DNA of 64,000 bases from Orientia tsutsugamushi str. Boryong (GTDB taxonomy: Bacteria; Pseudomonadota; Alphaproteobacteria; Rickettsiales; Rickettsiaceae): NCBI RefSeq assembly GCF_000063545.1, contig NC_009488.1:1674001-1738000 (forward strand), written 5' to 3'. The notes under the pieces are model-generated. The model had not been told where the DNA came from. It saw only the letters and a program-made list of their open reading frames with translations, and did not search any database. Position numbers and translations under genes: made by a program. Below, piece by piece: positions 1 to 9,305 of this stretch; the stretch's first letter is position 1, and each line of letters begins with the position of its first letter.

Positions 1-557
1 GAGGATCAAAATAAACGAAGTCATTTTGTTGAGGCTCTATAAATGAAAAATCAGTAGCATATTGATACGCCATGTAAAAGGTTGCTACATTGATTTATTC
101 TAGATGCAATATGGAGTTTAATGTAGCATTCACCAGAAAATGTTTGAGCAGATTGTCCATTTTTGTAGACTCTATAAATTCCTCTAAAAGAATATTTATT
201 AAGATATATAAATTTTGCGGTAATCTCATTCGGATTATTACTATATTTGTTTTTAACTTTATAATAATAATCCTTCGAATGATTTTTGTGATATAGATTT
301 AGTAATCTATTGACCTCATTAGGATTATTTTTAACAGCATTATAGCTAGTAATTAAATCGAGATTGATGTCAGACAAAAAACATTGTTTAAAAAGATGCC
401 TAACTTGAAAAAATAAAGCACCTCCACCAAGGAATGGTTCATAGTGATTATAGTGTGGACTTTGAGGAAGATGTTCTATTAATTTATTAACAATTCTTCG
501 TTTACTACCAATCCAATGAAGAAAAGGCTTAGACTTATTAGCAACAGCTACTGACAC
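1..557 (-). pseudogene. dam: DNA adenine methylase (Dam family), frameshifted copy running off the left edge
   Basis: Dam-type N6-adenine methyltransferases transfer a methyl group from SAM to DNA. Reading leftward from a GTG at 557, the protein opens with the N-terminal part of the fold, including the SAM-binding EPFLGGGALFF motif. Compared with the second copy at 26763-27575, two bases are missing around 50-60, so the frame is lost just before the catalytic DPPY region, which is visible in another frame at the left edge (FIEPQQ...FVYFDPP). This is therefore a frameshift pseudogene whose 3' end lies outside the window. It is typical RAGE cargo. The upstream ATG at about 568 is out of frame and reaches a stop within four codons, so GTG is the likely start. 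Confidence 0.85.
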
Positions 558-682
558 ATGAAGTTTAATTAATTGCTGTTAGTTGAATCTCTATTGAGAT
601 TATACCAAAAAACAGCTCGTAATACTAGTAATAATAACGCTTACAAGGCTCTTTATGCATATCAGATTCAAAAGATAGAATA

Positions 683-919
683 TTGCAATTTGTAGTGCAT
701 AGCGTAGGAGATGGCATTTCAAAAAACAAATTACAAGAGATGAACTCTGAATTAAAAAATCCACACTTAATTAAGCATCAAGCATTAGATTCAGGGTTAG
801 CATTTATCAAACATCTTACATATGAAATGAAAGGAAGCATTAAGATAGACAGTAAAGAAGGACATTATACAAAGTTTTTAGTCAGCATTCCGATACAAAC
901 TAGTAATTTAAATTCGTAA
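683..919 (+). pseudogene. Histidine-kinase-like ATPase domain fragment
   Basis: The 78-residue product matches the C-terminal half of the first GHKL ATPase-like unit of the large protein at 21160-22761 (shared pattern SGLAFIKHL then a lysine/glycine-rich strand and an IPI end). The G1 box reads SVGDGI, so the usual first Asp is lost. The 5' part of the gene is missing, and the next kinase-like ORF begins 11 bases downstream. The two ORFs together look like the second and third parts of a broken tandem kinase-like gene. Confidence 0.6.
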
Positions 920-929
920 CATTAGTCAA

Positions 930-1877
930 ATGGAGAATATTATGAAAAATAAAAAAAAGAATATCAAGAAAACGAAAGACATTTCTCAAGATGTTTGGAC
1001 AATTCATCTACCACCTATTCCAGTTAAGTTAGTATCTACAGCTAAGGAAAGAAATATTTATCTTTGTACCGAAAATATGAAGGCAGATAAATATATTGGA
1101 ATGAAAATAAAGCTACAACAAGCGAAAGATTATCTAGAGGAAGCTGAGTCAATGAAGCAATATTGTATAGATTTGATTCAAAAAATTAAATATACGTTTG
1201 ATCTTACTACTGCTAAAATCAAAGATCTAGCAGATGATCTACTATGCAGGCAAAGTGATTTCAAAGAAAAAGAATATAAAACTACTAGCGTAGCAAGAAT
1301 ACTTAATTGTGCCGCTAACCTACAAGACTACTGTAACAGGATAGTTTACTCACTTAGAGGCCAAATTAAGCTTCAAAATGTACATTCAAAAAAATTTAGC
1401 ATACAAAAACTATTGAAGGATACAATTAGCTCGCTGAAAGAAATTGCTGAAGATAGAGAAATATCGATCAGTTACAATGTTCAGGATAACATCAATGATA
1501 TTGTTATTGGAGATAGTTGTCTATTGCAAACTATACTTAGTCAATTAATAAGTGGAGCTATTAGAGTTAATAAATTCTGTCAGGTTGATGTTATAGTTAG
1601 GTTATTTACTTCGCCGTATCGAAAGGCGAATGAAAAAGACAGAATATTAAGATTCATAGTACGTGATAACGGAAAAGGTATTTCACAAGAAAAACTACAA
1701 GAAATAAATGCAAAATTTACTGATTTGCATCCAGCATTAGAGTATCCAGAAATATTAAACTCGAGTCTAGAATTTGCAAATTACATTGTTAACAAACTAA
1801 GTGGCAAATTAGAAATAAAGAGCGAGGCAAATAAGTTCACAGCTATTACTTGCGATATACCAGTACAACTTAATTAA
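930..1877 (+). CDS. Histidine-kinase-like protein lacking the phospho-acceptor His
   Basis: A 315-residue soluble protein. Residues about 75-155 align with a HisKA dimerisation helix pair and about 165-315 with a GHKL (HATPase_c) domain. The G1 box is intact (RDNGKGI), but where HisKA has HD[IL]RTP this protein has FDLTTA, so the phospho-acceptor His is Phe. The N-box Asn is Ser (QLISGAI). It parallels the C-terminal half of the 533-residue protein at 21160-22761. ATG 942, with GGAG five bases upstream, is a better start than 930. There are no membrane segments and no receiver domain. It may be an inactive cargo remnant or a pseudokinase; the function is unknown. Confidence 0.7.
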   Translation: MENIMKNKKKNIKKTKDISQDVWTIHLPPIPVKLVSTAKERNIYLCTENMKADKYIGMKIKLQQAKDYLEEAESMKQYCIDLIQKIKYTFDLTTAKIKDLADDLLCRQSDFKEKEYKTTSVARILNCAANLQDYCNRIVYSLRGQIKLQNVHSKKFSIQKLLKDTISSLKEIAEDREISISYNVQDNINDIVIGDSCLLQTILSQLISGAIRVNKFCQVDVIVRLFTSPYRKANEKDRILRFIVRDNGKGISQEKLQEINAKFTDLHPALEYPEILNSSLEFANYIVNKLSGKLEIKSEANKFTAITCDIPVQLN

Positions 1878-1882
1878 AAGAT

Positions 1883-2239
1883 ATGGAAGCATTTTATGAG
1901 TCATACTATAAAATCTGGAGATTTTGGTATTCAGGCAAAAGTAAATGTAATATTAGAGCACTGAAGCCATTCACAGAAAATAAAGGAATAAATCTTAGCT
2001 GCAATTTTAAAAATGATATAAAAGATTTAATCATTGTAAATAGTATTCAAATACAGGCAGTACTAACACTATTAATTTGCAATGCTACTAATAGTAAATG
2101 CAGCGAAATTAGTGTTGAAGTTGATTTGCTGGCTTCTACAAATCAAAAGACAAATCATAGAATATTACTATTAATTGTTCATGATAATGGAATTGAAATT
2201 TCGACAGAACAATGGAATAATATGATGACTGAAAATTAG
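1883..2239 (+). pseudogene. Third kinase-like ATPase fragment, truncated
   Basis: The 118-residue product carries a short stretch of the same kinase-like family (core LLLIVHDNGIEIS). The G1 box is eroded because the second Gly is Glu, and the product stops just after it. The N-terminal helical region and the C-terminal half of the ATPase fold are absent. It starts 5 bases after the previous gene and is best read as a decaying duplicate. Confidence 0.6.
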
Positions 2240-2247
2240 AATTATTA

Positions 2248-2430
2248 ATGGAGACTGATGAAATAATGTTGGCATTTTTAAATTGTGAACATATCAATAA
2301 ACTACTTGATAAGCTGGACTTGATTAATCATAGTTTTGATAAACGCATTAATCTTGATAAAGTTAAAAAAGCTATATTTTATGTAAAAACATTGCCTACT
2401 AATAAAGCTACAAAGACATATCAAATATAA
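2248..2430 (+). pseudogene. RelA/SpoT-like HD protein, N-terminal stub
   Basis: Sixty residues matching the start of the SpoT-like hydrolase at 20484-21059 (shared LLDK..., then INLDKVKKAIFY against IDLDKVEKAIFY). The alignment is lost after about residue 50, before the HD motif. No catalytic residue remains. It closes the left-hand cargo block. Confidence 0.65.
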
Positions 2431-2820
2431 AGAAGAAAAAATGTTAATTTTTATTAACTTCTATACTTTATAGAACCTACTATTAACTTGTGTTAACTTT
2501 TATTAATATTTATAATTAATCTTCAACTTTAACTATAAATATATTTCCAATATTTGTCAATATAACAAAAAAATTAAAGCAAAAGGTTGACAAAAGGTTG
2601 ACAGAAAATTTAGGAAATTGGGGGCCAGTTTTCAATCTAGAGGTTAATCTAATGATCGAAAAATATATACAATCTAGGATTGATAAGTGATTTTTAAGTT
2701 ATATGTATTATGAACAAATTAGTATAAAAATTTGCTATCAAATAAAAAGTATAATATAGATCATCTGTTTAATTAAACGTAATACTTTAATAATAAATAT
2801 TAATATTATGTGGGGTGATT
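2431..2820. other. RAGE junction / integrase upstream region (att candidate)
   Basis: A non-coding, AT-rich stretch. Bases 2575-2820 are homologous to the inverted region 55146-55395, which also precedes an integrase start, so this is a conserved int leader. Bases 2440-2485 also match the sequence just upstream of the broken integrase at 47615 (shared core CTTTATAGAACCTAC). A tandem 11-bp repeat (AAAAGGTTGAC) occurs twice at 2581-2602 and could be an integrase arm site. No tRNA gene is visible. Confidence 0.5.
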
Positions 2821-4059
2821 ATGACTTCAATATCATCAAAGTTTATAAATCGAGCACTACGTAAAATTAAAATTCCTAAGGGAGAAAAATTATTAATTAT
2901 CCACGATCCAGATATAATAGGACTTAAACTGAAAATCTCATGTACAGTCTGTGGAGGAATAGTAAGAAAAACATGGATTTTAGAACAAAAATATAAAAAC
3001 CAGAGTTTAAAAATAAGGATAGTGGAATTTCCATATTTATCTATTAAAGAAGCTAGAAAAATAGCAAGAGAATTAAAGACATTAATGGCGAACGGAATAG
3101 ATCCAAGAGCAGTAAAACATCAACAACAGATAGAAGAAAATGAGAATCGTATAAAAGAAAGAGAAAGAAAAGCTAACGATATTACATTCAAAGAGCTGTG
3201 TTATAAGTATATTGAAGAGTATGCCAAAATATATACTATAAACTGGAAAGAGAATGCTGACAGAGTACATACTTATGCACAAGCATTATATGAAAAAAAG
3301 ATAAGCAAGATTCGAATGAGTGATATTGAACCAATATTCAATGATATCAGCAAAGAGGGAAAATATGCCACAGCAAATGCATTGCTAGCAACCTTACGCA
3401 CTATATTTAATAAGGCAATAAAATGGGGATTAATAGAAAACAATCCTACTCTAGGGATAGAGCAGCATAAACTGCAAGCAAGAGAGAGACGTCTAAGTTA
3501 CGATGAAATGGGTAGATTTTTACAAGTATTATGCGGAGAAGCAAGTCCATTGATAAGAGATTTTGCATTACTAGCGTTATATACTGGAGCTAGAAAAAGT
3601 AATGTGTTAGAGATGGAATGGGACAATATAGATTTTGAAAGAAAAATATGGCATATACCAAAAACTAAGAACGGAAAGGCGCAAAATATACCATTAACAG
3701 ATGAGGCAATGGAAATATTGCAAGCAAGGAAATTAATATCTACAAGTAAATGGGTACTACCAAGTTCTACTAGCGAAAGCGGACACTTATCGCATCCAAA
3801 TACCGCATGGAAGATAATTTGTGAAAAGGCAAGCATAAAAAATTTCAGAATACACGATCTAAGAAGGACGTTTGCAAGTTGTATGTGGGATGCAGGCGAA
3901 AGTCAGAGGACAATTAGTATAGCATTGAATCATATTAATCCAAACTCAACAATACCTTATACTATAGCTTGTATGGAGTTAGTACGAGAGTATATGTCTA
4001 AGGCTATACAAATAATTAGTGAATGTGCTAGAAGTTATAATATTTATAATACTATCTGA
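2821..4059 (+). CDS. int: RAGE integrase (tyrosine recombinase, P4-type)
   Basis: Site-specific recombinase expected to integrate and excise the RAGE. The protein is about 412 residues. It has an N-terminal arm-binding domain (DUF4102-like, about 1-110), a charged helical linker, a core-binding domain and a C-terminal catalytic domain. Catalytic signatures are all visible: Arg in TGARKSN, Lys in PKTKNGK, HxxR in HDLRRTF, His in ALNH and a candidate Tyr in IPYTIA. ATG 2821 is preferred over GTG 2815 because GGGG lies five bases upstream. It appears full length. Three broken integrase copies occur at 36566-36850, 46801-47615 and 55075-55145. Confidence 0.93.
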   Translation: MTSISSKFINRALRKIKIPKGEKLLIIHDPDIIGLKLKISCTVCGGIVRKTWILEQKYKNQSLKIRIVEFPYLSIKEARKIARELKTLMANGIDPRAVKHQQQIEENENRIKERERKANDITFKELCYKYIEEYAKIYTINWKENADRVHTYAQALYEKKISKIRMSDIEPIFNDISKEGKYATANALLATLRTIFNKAIKWGLIENNPTLGIEQHKLQARERRLSYDEMGRFLQVLCGEASPLIRDFALLALYTGARKSNVLEMEWDNIDFERKIWHIPKTKNGKAQNIPLTDEAMEILQARKLISTSKWVLPSSTSESGHLSHPNTAWKIICEKASIKNFRIHDLRRTFASCMWDAGESQRTISIALNHINPNSTIPYTIACMELVREYMSKAIQIISECARSYNIYNTI

Positions 4060-4085
4060 CTGATATAAACGTTGTGGTAAGAATA

Positions 4086-4104
4086 GTGCGATTTCATGTC
4101 GCAC
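4086..4104. other. Small hairpin after int
   Basis: A 6-bp perfect stem (GTGCGA/TCGCAC) with a 7-nt loop, 27 bases after the integrase stop. It has no T-run, so it is a weak terminator candidate. The gap from 4060 to 4184 otherwise holds nothing recognisable. Confidence 0.3.
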
Positions 4105-4184
4105 ATGCATATATGAACACTAATTATTGCAGGTAAAATCTGTGTTTGAAGATATTTAGCTAATTTAAACATTATAGTAGCAGA

Positions 4185-4520
4185 ATGAGAAATCTCATGC
4201 TACAATTGAGGCTGAAGGTGATTATACAAAATCAAAAATTATGTTGGGCATTATCGAGGCCGTTGAAGTATATGGGTTTGAGCATTGACGAATGGGGAGT
4301 AGTGCTAGCTGGAGTAGCTCCAGGAATTGTACTACTAAACAGCAGGCATGCTAAATTAGGCCTAGCCTTTATGGTTGGAGGAATTGCTCTATGTTATTGC
4401 TTTAAGAAAATTAAGAAGGTATCTGAGAATTTTTTGCTAAAAAGTTTTTTAGTAGCTAAAGGTTTATTGCCAGCTCCATTAGGATATCCAAGGCTTTTGG
4501 GCAAAAAAGTTGGCAAGTAA
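4185..4520 (+). CDS. traL: Type IV conjugative transfer protein TraL
   Basis: TraL is a small inner-membrane component of F-type conjugation systems needed for pilus assembly. The product has the family's pattern: an N-terminal RPLKYMGL segment followed by the hydrophobic stretch VVLAGVAPGIVLL and a second one (AFMVGGIALCYCF). At 111 residues it is a little longer than F TraL (91), and a GTG at 4218 preceded by GAGG and GAAG would give about 100 residues, so the start is uncertain. The stop overlaps the next start as TAATG, indicating translational coupling with traE. No traA pilin gene is visible upstream. Confidence 0.85.
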   Translation: MRNLMLQLRLKVIIQNQKLCWALSRPLKYMGLSIDEWGVVLAGVAPGIVLLNSRHAKLGLAFMVGGIALCYCFKKIKKVSENFLLKSFLVAKGLLPAPLGYPRLLGKKVGK

Positions 4521-5071
4521 TGAATCATCTCTTTAAGCAAAATGCTATACAAGAGCTGGTTAAATATAATAAATGCTTACTTTCAGTAACTATATTGCTA
4601 GCTGCAGCTAATATAATTGCGATAATGGCTGCAATTACCAAAGAAGAAAAGTGGTTATTAATTCCAGCAATGGAGCCTGATCGTAAAATGATGGTTTCAT
4701 CAAAAAATTACCATGAAACCTATTTAAAGGAATGGGCAATTTATGTAACGAAACTCTTATTTACTACTTCTCCAAATGAGGTAGAAAGACAAATAGCAGA
4801 CATGAAAGTTGCATCTAGTAATACTGAATCTTTAAATAAATTTTTTCATGATCACTTGCAATTTGTTAAAGGCTCAAATGTGTCTTCAGTCTTTTTTCCG
4901 AAGAAGGTTGAAGTGATAAAGGATGGAGTATTAATTAGTGGAACGCTTCGTTATTGGTTTAGCGATAGTAAACATATAGCTGTCGATAAGACTTACCTTT
5001 TGACTTACAAGCGAAGTCCTAATTACCTTTTGTTGTTAACTGGCGTTAAAGAGAATGGAATAAAAAAATGA
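4520..5071 (+). CDS. traE: Conjugative transfer protein TraE
   Basis: TraE is an inner-membrane-anchored protein of the F-type transfer apparatus (VirB5/VirB8-like position). The 183-residue product has one N-terminal transmembrane helix (about residues 20-40), then a periplasmic domain with the family's YLKEWA and HLQFVKGSNVSSVFFP segments. Its length matches F TraE (188), and no lesion is visible. It overlaps traL and traK by one and four bases. It is one of the few apparently intact genes in this operon. Confidence 0.88.
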   Translation: MNHLFKQNAIQELVKYNKCLLSVTILLAAANIIAIMAAITKEEKWLLIPAMEPDRKMMVSSKNYHETYLKEWAIYVTKLLFTTSPNEVERQIADMKVASSNTESLNKFFHDHLQFVKGSNVSSVFFPKKVEVIKDGVLISGTLRYWFSDSKHIAVDKTYLLTYKRSPNYLLLLTGVKENGIKK

Positions 5072-5469
5072 GTATTAGAATTTTGAGGTTTATGATAGGG
5101 TTTATTGCTTTAGTCAAGTTTAGTGATGTATATGCGGTAGAATATGAGTTAGAAGTTGATAATTTGCTGAAGCTTGAGATTTCTGATAGTGGGCCAACAA
5201 GAATTAATCTTAAAGATGAAAAAATCAATGATATTTTTATGTATCCTCAAAATGCAGCCGAAGTTGTAGTTCATGAGTCTGGATGTTTGTTTATTGCTCC
5301 ACGAGAAGAAGAAAAGAAGCTTTATTTAACAGTAATAGGAGAACACAAAACAATTCAAGATTTAATGTTAACTTTTACTCCAAAAACTCCAAGCCATGTA
5401 ACGCTTATTAATGCTGCTACAGAAGAAGCTGAAAAGGATAATTCAAAAGGAAAAATAAAATTAGCTTAA
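5068..5469 (+). pseudogene. traK: TraK secretin-like protein, C-terminally truncated
   Basis: TraK forms part of the F-type outer-membrane core (VirB9-like) with TraB and TraV. The 133 residues include a signal peptide (cleavage near DVYA) and the N-terminal beta-rich domain, but F TraK is about 242 residues, so the second half is gone. The following open stretch is already the C-terminus of TraB, so a deletion removed the end of traK and most of traB. The start overlaps traE by ATGA. Confidence 0.75.
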
Positions 5470-5520
5470 AATGCTAGTTTTTACTTTAAAGCTTGTTAAG
5501 CTCAGCATCAAGCATATTAA

Positions 5521-6045
5521 AACTGCTTCAAAGTAAAATTTCATTATGGAGATATTATTGAAAACAAGGCGGAAGGCTGGTTGATAGGTGAAGATGGACG
5601 TTCTGGAATTAAAGGAATCGTGGTAGATAAATCGTCTAACATAGCAAGCATGGCTGCATTAAATGGAGTATTTAGCAATATTGCTAAGTTTCTACAAGCT
5701 AAGGCTATTAAACCTGATATGCTACCAACTTTAAACCTAGTAGCTGGAGGTCATCAACAACAAGAGTTTCAGATTGGAGATGCGCTTCAGTCTGGAGCTT
5801 ACTCTGGAGCTAGTAATGCTTTTGATAAGCTAGCTGATTTTGCTATAAAACAAGCTGATTCTATGAGCCCAGTCGTTCTTATTGCGTCAGGTAGAGTCAT
5901 CGATGTTGTATTTAAAAAAGGTTTTGACTTACGTGAGCACAAGAAGAAGCCACATAATTTAACTTATTCACAATCAACTAACAATGAAAAAGTTAATTTG
6001 CATAATAAATTCGACCAATCACAAAAGTTAGAGGAGCATTTATAA
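5521..6045 (+). pseudogene. traB: TraB C-terminal fragment
   Basis: TraB is the VirB10-like protein bridging both membranes. Only the C-terminal beta-barrel region remains: HYGD, GWLIGEDGRSGIKG, the alanine/glycine-rich GVFSNIAKFLQ segment and the closing RVIDVVFKKGF. No start codon with a ribosome site precedes it; the frame is open only from 5521, after a stop at 5518-5520. The N-terminal transmembrane helix and proline-rich linker are absent, consistent with the deletion that also cut traK. Confidence 0.8.
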
Positions 6046-6335
6046 TGAAGTTTTTATTATTGCTATTGGGCTGTATGAGCCTAACAAGCTTCTTTTTCGA
6101 AAGTAATTTTGATTGTAAAATTCCTAAAGGGCAAAAATGTAAGTCTTTATATGAAATAAAGAAAATGGCTGCTCAAGGAGTTTTTGACCCTGATAATGTT
6201 GAGAAAGTTGAAACATCAAAAATTAAATCAAAAAGGCGTTGTGTTCTATACTGTAAGCGATCTAAAGCAGTTCAAGGTGTAGCTGTTGTTAACACTTCAC
6301 CTAAAAAACCAAAAATGAGTGATATTGCAACTTAA
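6045..6335 (+). pseudogene. traV: TraV lipoprotein, truncated
   Basis: TraV is the outer-membrane lipoprotein (VirB7-like) of F-type systems. The 96 residues keep a lipobox (LLLGC, Cys at about residue 10) and the family's FDCKIPKGQKC motif. The product is short (F TraV 171) and its tail is basic and unlike the family end. Immediately downstream comes the middle of traU, so traC, traW and neighbouring genes expected here are missing: a second operon deletion lies near 6335-6390. Confidence 0.7.
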
Positions 6336-6390
6336 AAATGATTTATGTGATAATATAGGTTAAATTACTATATCTCTGTACTTTACAAAC

Positions 6391-7211
6391 ACTTCAATGC
6401 CTGATACTAATGCTTCTGGTAGACTTATATGTCTTTGTCCTAAGCCAGGGATTCCAATACCTGTACCTGGTATATTCCGGTAGGATTTTGGGAGCCAGTA
6501 CGCCTTGTAGATGTTACAAAGTCGCCAATGTGTATGGTAAGTCTTGGAGGTTTGTCATTTGGAAGTGCTACTCAAAAAGGCATGAAAGATGAGGCTGAAG
6601 GAAGTGCTTTTTATCACATTCATTGGTATGTCTATCCTGTGATTTATTGGCTGGAAATTTTGCTTGATTTTATTTGTCTGGAAATGGCTGCAGTCGATAT
6701 AGCATATTTAACAGAGTTTGATCCATTATGGAGTGATGACGCTAAATCTGCGATTTTAAATCCAGAAACGCTGTTGTTTCAAAATGTAGCTGCTTATCAA
6801 GCATGTATAGCTGATTGCATGAGTTGCAGCGCTGGTTTATTAGCAAGTGATTATGCTTTTTGGTGTGCTGAATGTCAAGGAATGCTTTACCCTTTTACTG
6901 GAACAGCTGCGGCGCATAATGGTGGAGTTGGAACATCTGTATTAATGGTAAGTAAGTTTATGGCTAGAATGCATAGGCAACTGATGTTATGGGGATATTA
7001 TGGTTATAAAGGCTTATGTGGCAAGTATCCCATGCCTATTATGAAGAAAAGTCAGTATCGACTACAAATGACTTATCCGATTCCAGAAACCAGATCCTGC
7101 AAGAGCATAGGCCAAACAGAAGCTACATGGCAGGCTGGAAGAGAATTTCCAGTTAATGGTGAAGATTTTGGTTACTTGATTTGGCGAAAAAGAGATTACT
7201 GTTTGCTTTGA
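6391..7211 (+). pseudogene. traU: TraU, 5'-truncated and frameshifted
   Basis: TraU is a Cys-rich periplasmic protein required for F-type DNA transfer. The frame enters at SMPDTNASG, with a stop at 6361 and no signal peptide, so the N-terminus is deleted. Around 6470 a two-base excess breaks the frame between LCPKPGIPIP and GFWEPVRLVDVT. From there it reads cleanly through MVSLGG, the Cys-rich CIADCMSCSAG...CAECQG segment and the C-terminal GREFPVNGEDFGYLIWR end. Confidence 0.82.
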
Positions 7212-7229
7212 TAAGGGTTAGAGAGGAAT

Positions 7230-7612
7230 ATGGTTATACGAGTAATGATGTTGATGGTTTTATTATTTGTTAATAATGCTAATGCTTTTTTTTGGGCCAG
7301 CAAAAAACTTTTATTTTTGTCTCATTTTCAATGAGTGATGAGGCTTTAAAAAGCTATTTTGCTGAATCTCAAAAGGCTGGAGCTCAATTGATTATGCGTG
7401 GGTTAATTAATAACTCATTTACACAAACAAAGAATAAAACTATGGAGCTTGGTATTAGCTTCGATATAGATCCTAGCTTGTTTGAACAATATAAAATTGA
7501 TGTTGTTCCTGTGATAGTAATAGATGATGAAAAAAGAGGATTAACCAAGAAATTAACTGGCCATATTCCTTTAGCAATAGCATTAGAAATTATGAATGAG
7601 AATACTCAATGA
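7230..7612 (+). pseudogene. trbC: TrbC pilus-assembly protein with a homopolymer frameshift
   Basis: TrbC is a periplasmic, thioredoxin-fold-like protein of F-type pilus assembly. ATG 7230 (ribosome site GAGAGGAAT) opens a clear signal peptide ending NANAFF. The mature part, TFIFVSFSMSDEALKSYF..., is in another frame from about 7292. The switch lies across a run of eight T and then six A. One A too few in the A-run would explain it. Conserved segments IDPSLFEQYKIDVVPVIV and the C-terminal GHIPLAIALE are intact. It overlaps traN by 17 bases. Homopolymer slippage could rescue some product, which is inference only. Confidence 0.78.
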
Positions 7613-9300
7613 GATTATTATCTATATTAACTTTTTGATAGTGCTCAATATTAGCTGTTGTTTAGCTTCAATGCAAAGCAGTTATAATGAAGCTAGCAAC
7701 TATAATGTAAATCTTGGAAATTCTTCAAATACACAAGAATTATTTCATCAAGGTAGTAATGTCAATTATCCTAACAATGATGAGGATTTAACCTACCATG
7801 GCCGTAATCAGCTTGGTACAGAAAGTGGGGCAATGTTATTTCAAGCTGAAAACAGTAAAAACAATGCCTTAACTCAACATAATATCAACGATCAAAATTA
7901 TATGATAGCTAATTCAATGAGAATTGAATCTGATCCTTTAAGTGCCCTTGATAGCAGTAACTTCGTAACTCAGACAAGTAAAACTAATACTGAAATTATT
8001 CAAAGTTGTAATGAAGGTAGTAATTTTAACATTGAACTTATTCGAGAATTAAATGTTGAGTGCAGATTAGAGAATGTATGGCTTTCTTGGCAAAACCGGC
8101 AAATGGAATTTGCAACAGAAGAAATAGTAGAGAATCATAGTAATTGGCTTAATGGTCGTGCAGATTTCCATGACGTAGATAAAAATAATGAAAAAATATA
8201 CAAGTTAGCAGGTGATAGCCAAATGGCTGCAAGACGAATGAGGAGTGCTGTTGCTGATAGGCTTGGCGTATCTATAGAGCATATTGGAACAAAGTTTATA
8301 TTATATCAAAAAGAGGTAAAATATGTATACTTCGCTATGACTACAGAGATAAGACTCAAGAACTAAGGGAAGTAGCAGAATATTGGCAAGTTGTAAAGCC
8401 TGAACTTGAACAATTAATAGAAAGTAATGAATGCTATGAGGTGAATAGACTCAACTATGAGAGTGGTGATAGAGTATTTTTTGACAAGTTTAGAGTCAAT
8501 CGTTCATATTGGAAACAAAAGATTGTTTTTTCTTGTACTAGCGATCCAAAAGATGGTTGCAAACACCTTAAAATTCAAAATTGTGAATTAAAAACAGCAC
8601 TTGCCAAAAATCAGTAGCAAATATTTGTTTACTATGGCAGCATGACTATAGCTGTTCAACTGATGAGCAAACAATGCTACACTCATCATTGCGTAATAAC
8701 TCAATTTTTTGTTTAGGAGGTAATTGCAACACTCCGACTATTATACCAAACAGAGATATAGCTAAGGTAGCTCATCTAGCGATGCTAAATCAGATGAGCA
8801 AGGACATTAAAACAAATCCCGTTTCTGTATTTTCAGGTAAACATCGAAAATGCAAAAAAGATGTATTTAGTTTTTTGAATTGCTGCTCTTCAATGACTGG
8901 CTGGGGGCGTGATATAGGCTTATCGCAATGCAAATCTAAGGAACAAGAATTAGCTCTATATAGAAAAAAAGGTTACTGCTATTACATTGGAACCTATTGT
9001 TCTTCAAGAATTCCGATATTGGGTATTTGCCTAGCTAGAAAGTCTACTTATTGCTGCTTTCAGTCAAAACTTGCAAGAATTTTTCAGGAAGAAGCAAGAA
9101 AGCAGCTAAAAATAGACTTCGGTACACCTGAATGTCCAAAGTGTAGAGGCCTTACTGTTGAAGAGTTACAAAAAGTTGATTTCACTAAAATCAATATGGA
9201 TGAACTATTTGGAGATATACTCACTAAGGCTCAAAACAGCATGAACAAAGACATTATTGCAGGAATCAAAGATAAAGTTCATCGTATGCAACAAACTTAG
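7596..9300 (+). pseudogene. traN: TraN mating-pair stabilisation protein with two frameshifts
   Basis: TraN is a Cys-rich outer-membrane protein that stabilises mating pairs. The first frame (7596-8366) has a signal peptide and the N-terminal domain. Near 8330 the sense frame shifts (reading ...TQELREVAEYWQVV...), ends at a TAG near 8616, and shifts again into the frame used to 9300. That last part carries the Cys-rich end: CFGGNC-like FCLGGNC, CCSSMTGWG, LARIFQEEARKQL. All conserved blocks are still present, so decay is recent. Confidence 0.82.
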
Positions 9301-9305
9301 TCTAA

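Noticed and set aside
4086-4104. Strong rho-independent terminator for int
   Set aside because: The 6-bp stem lacks a following T-run, so it is only listed as a hairpin.
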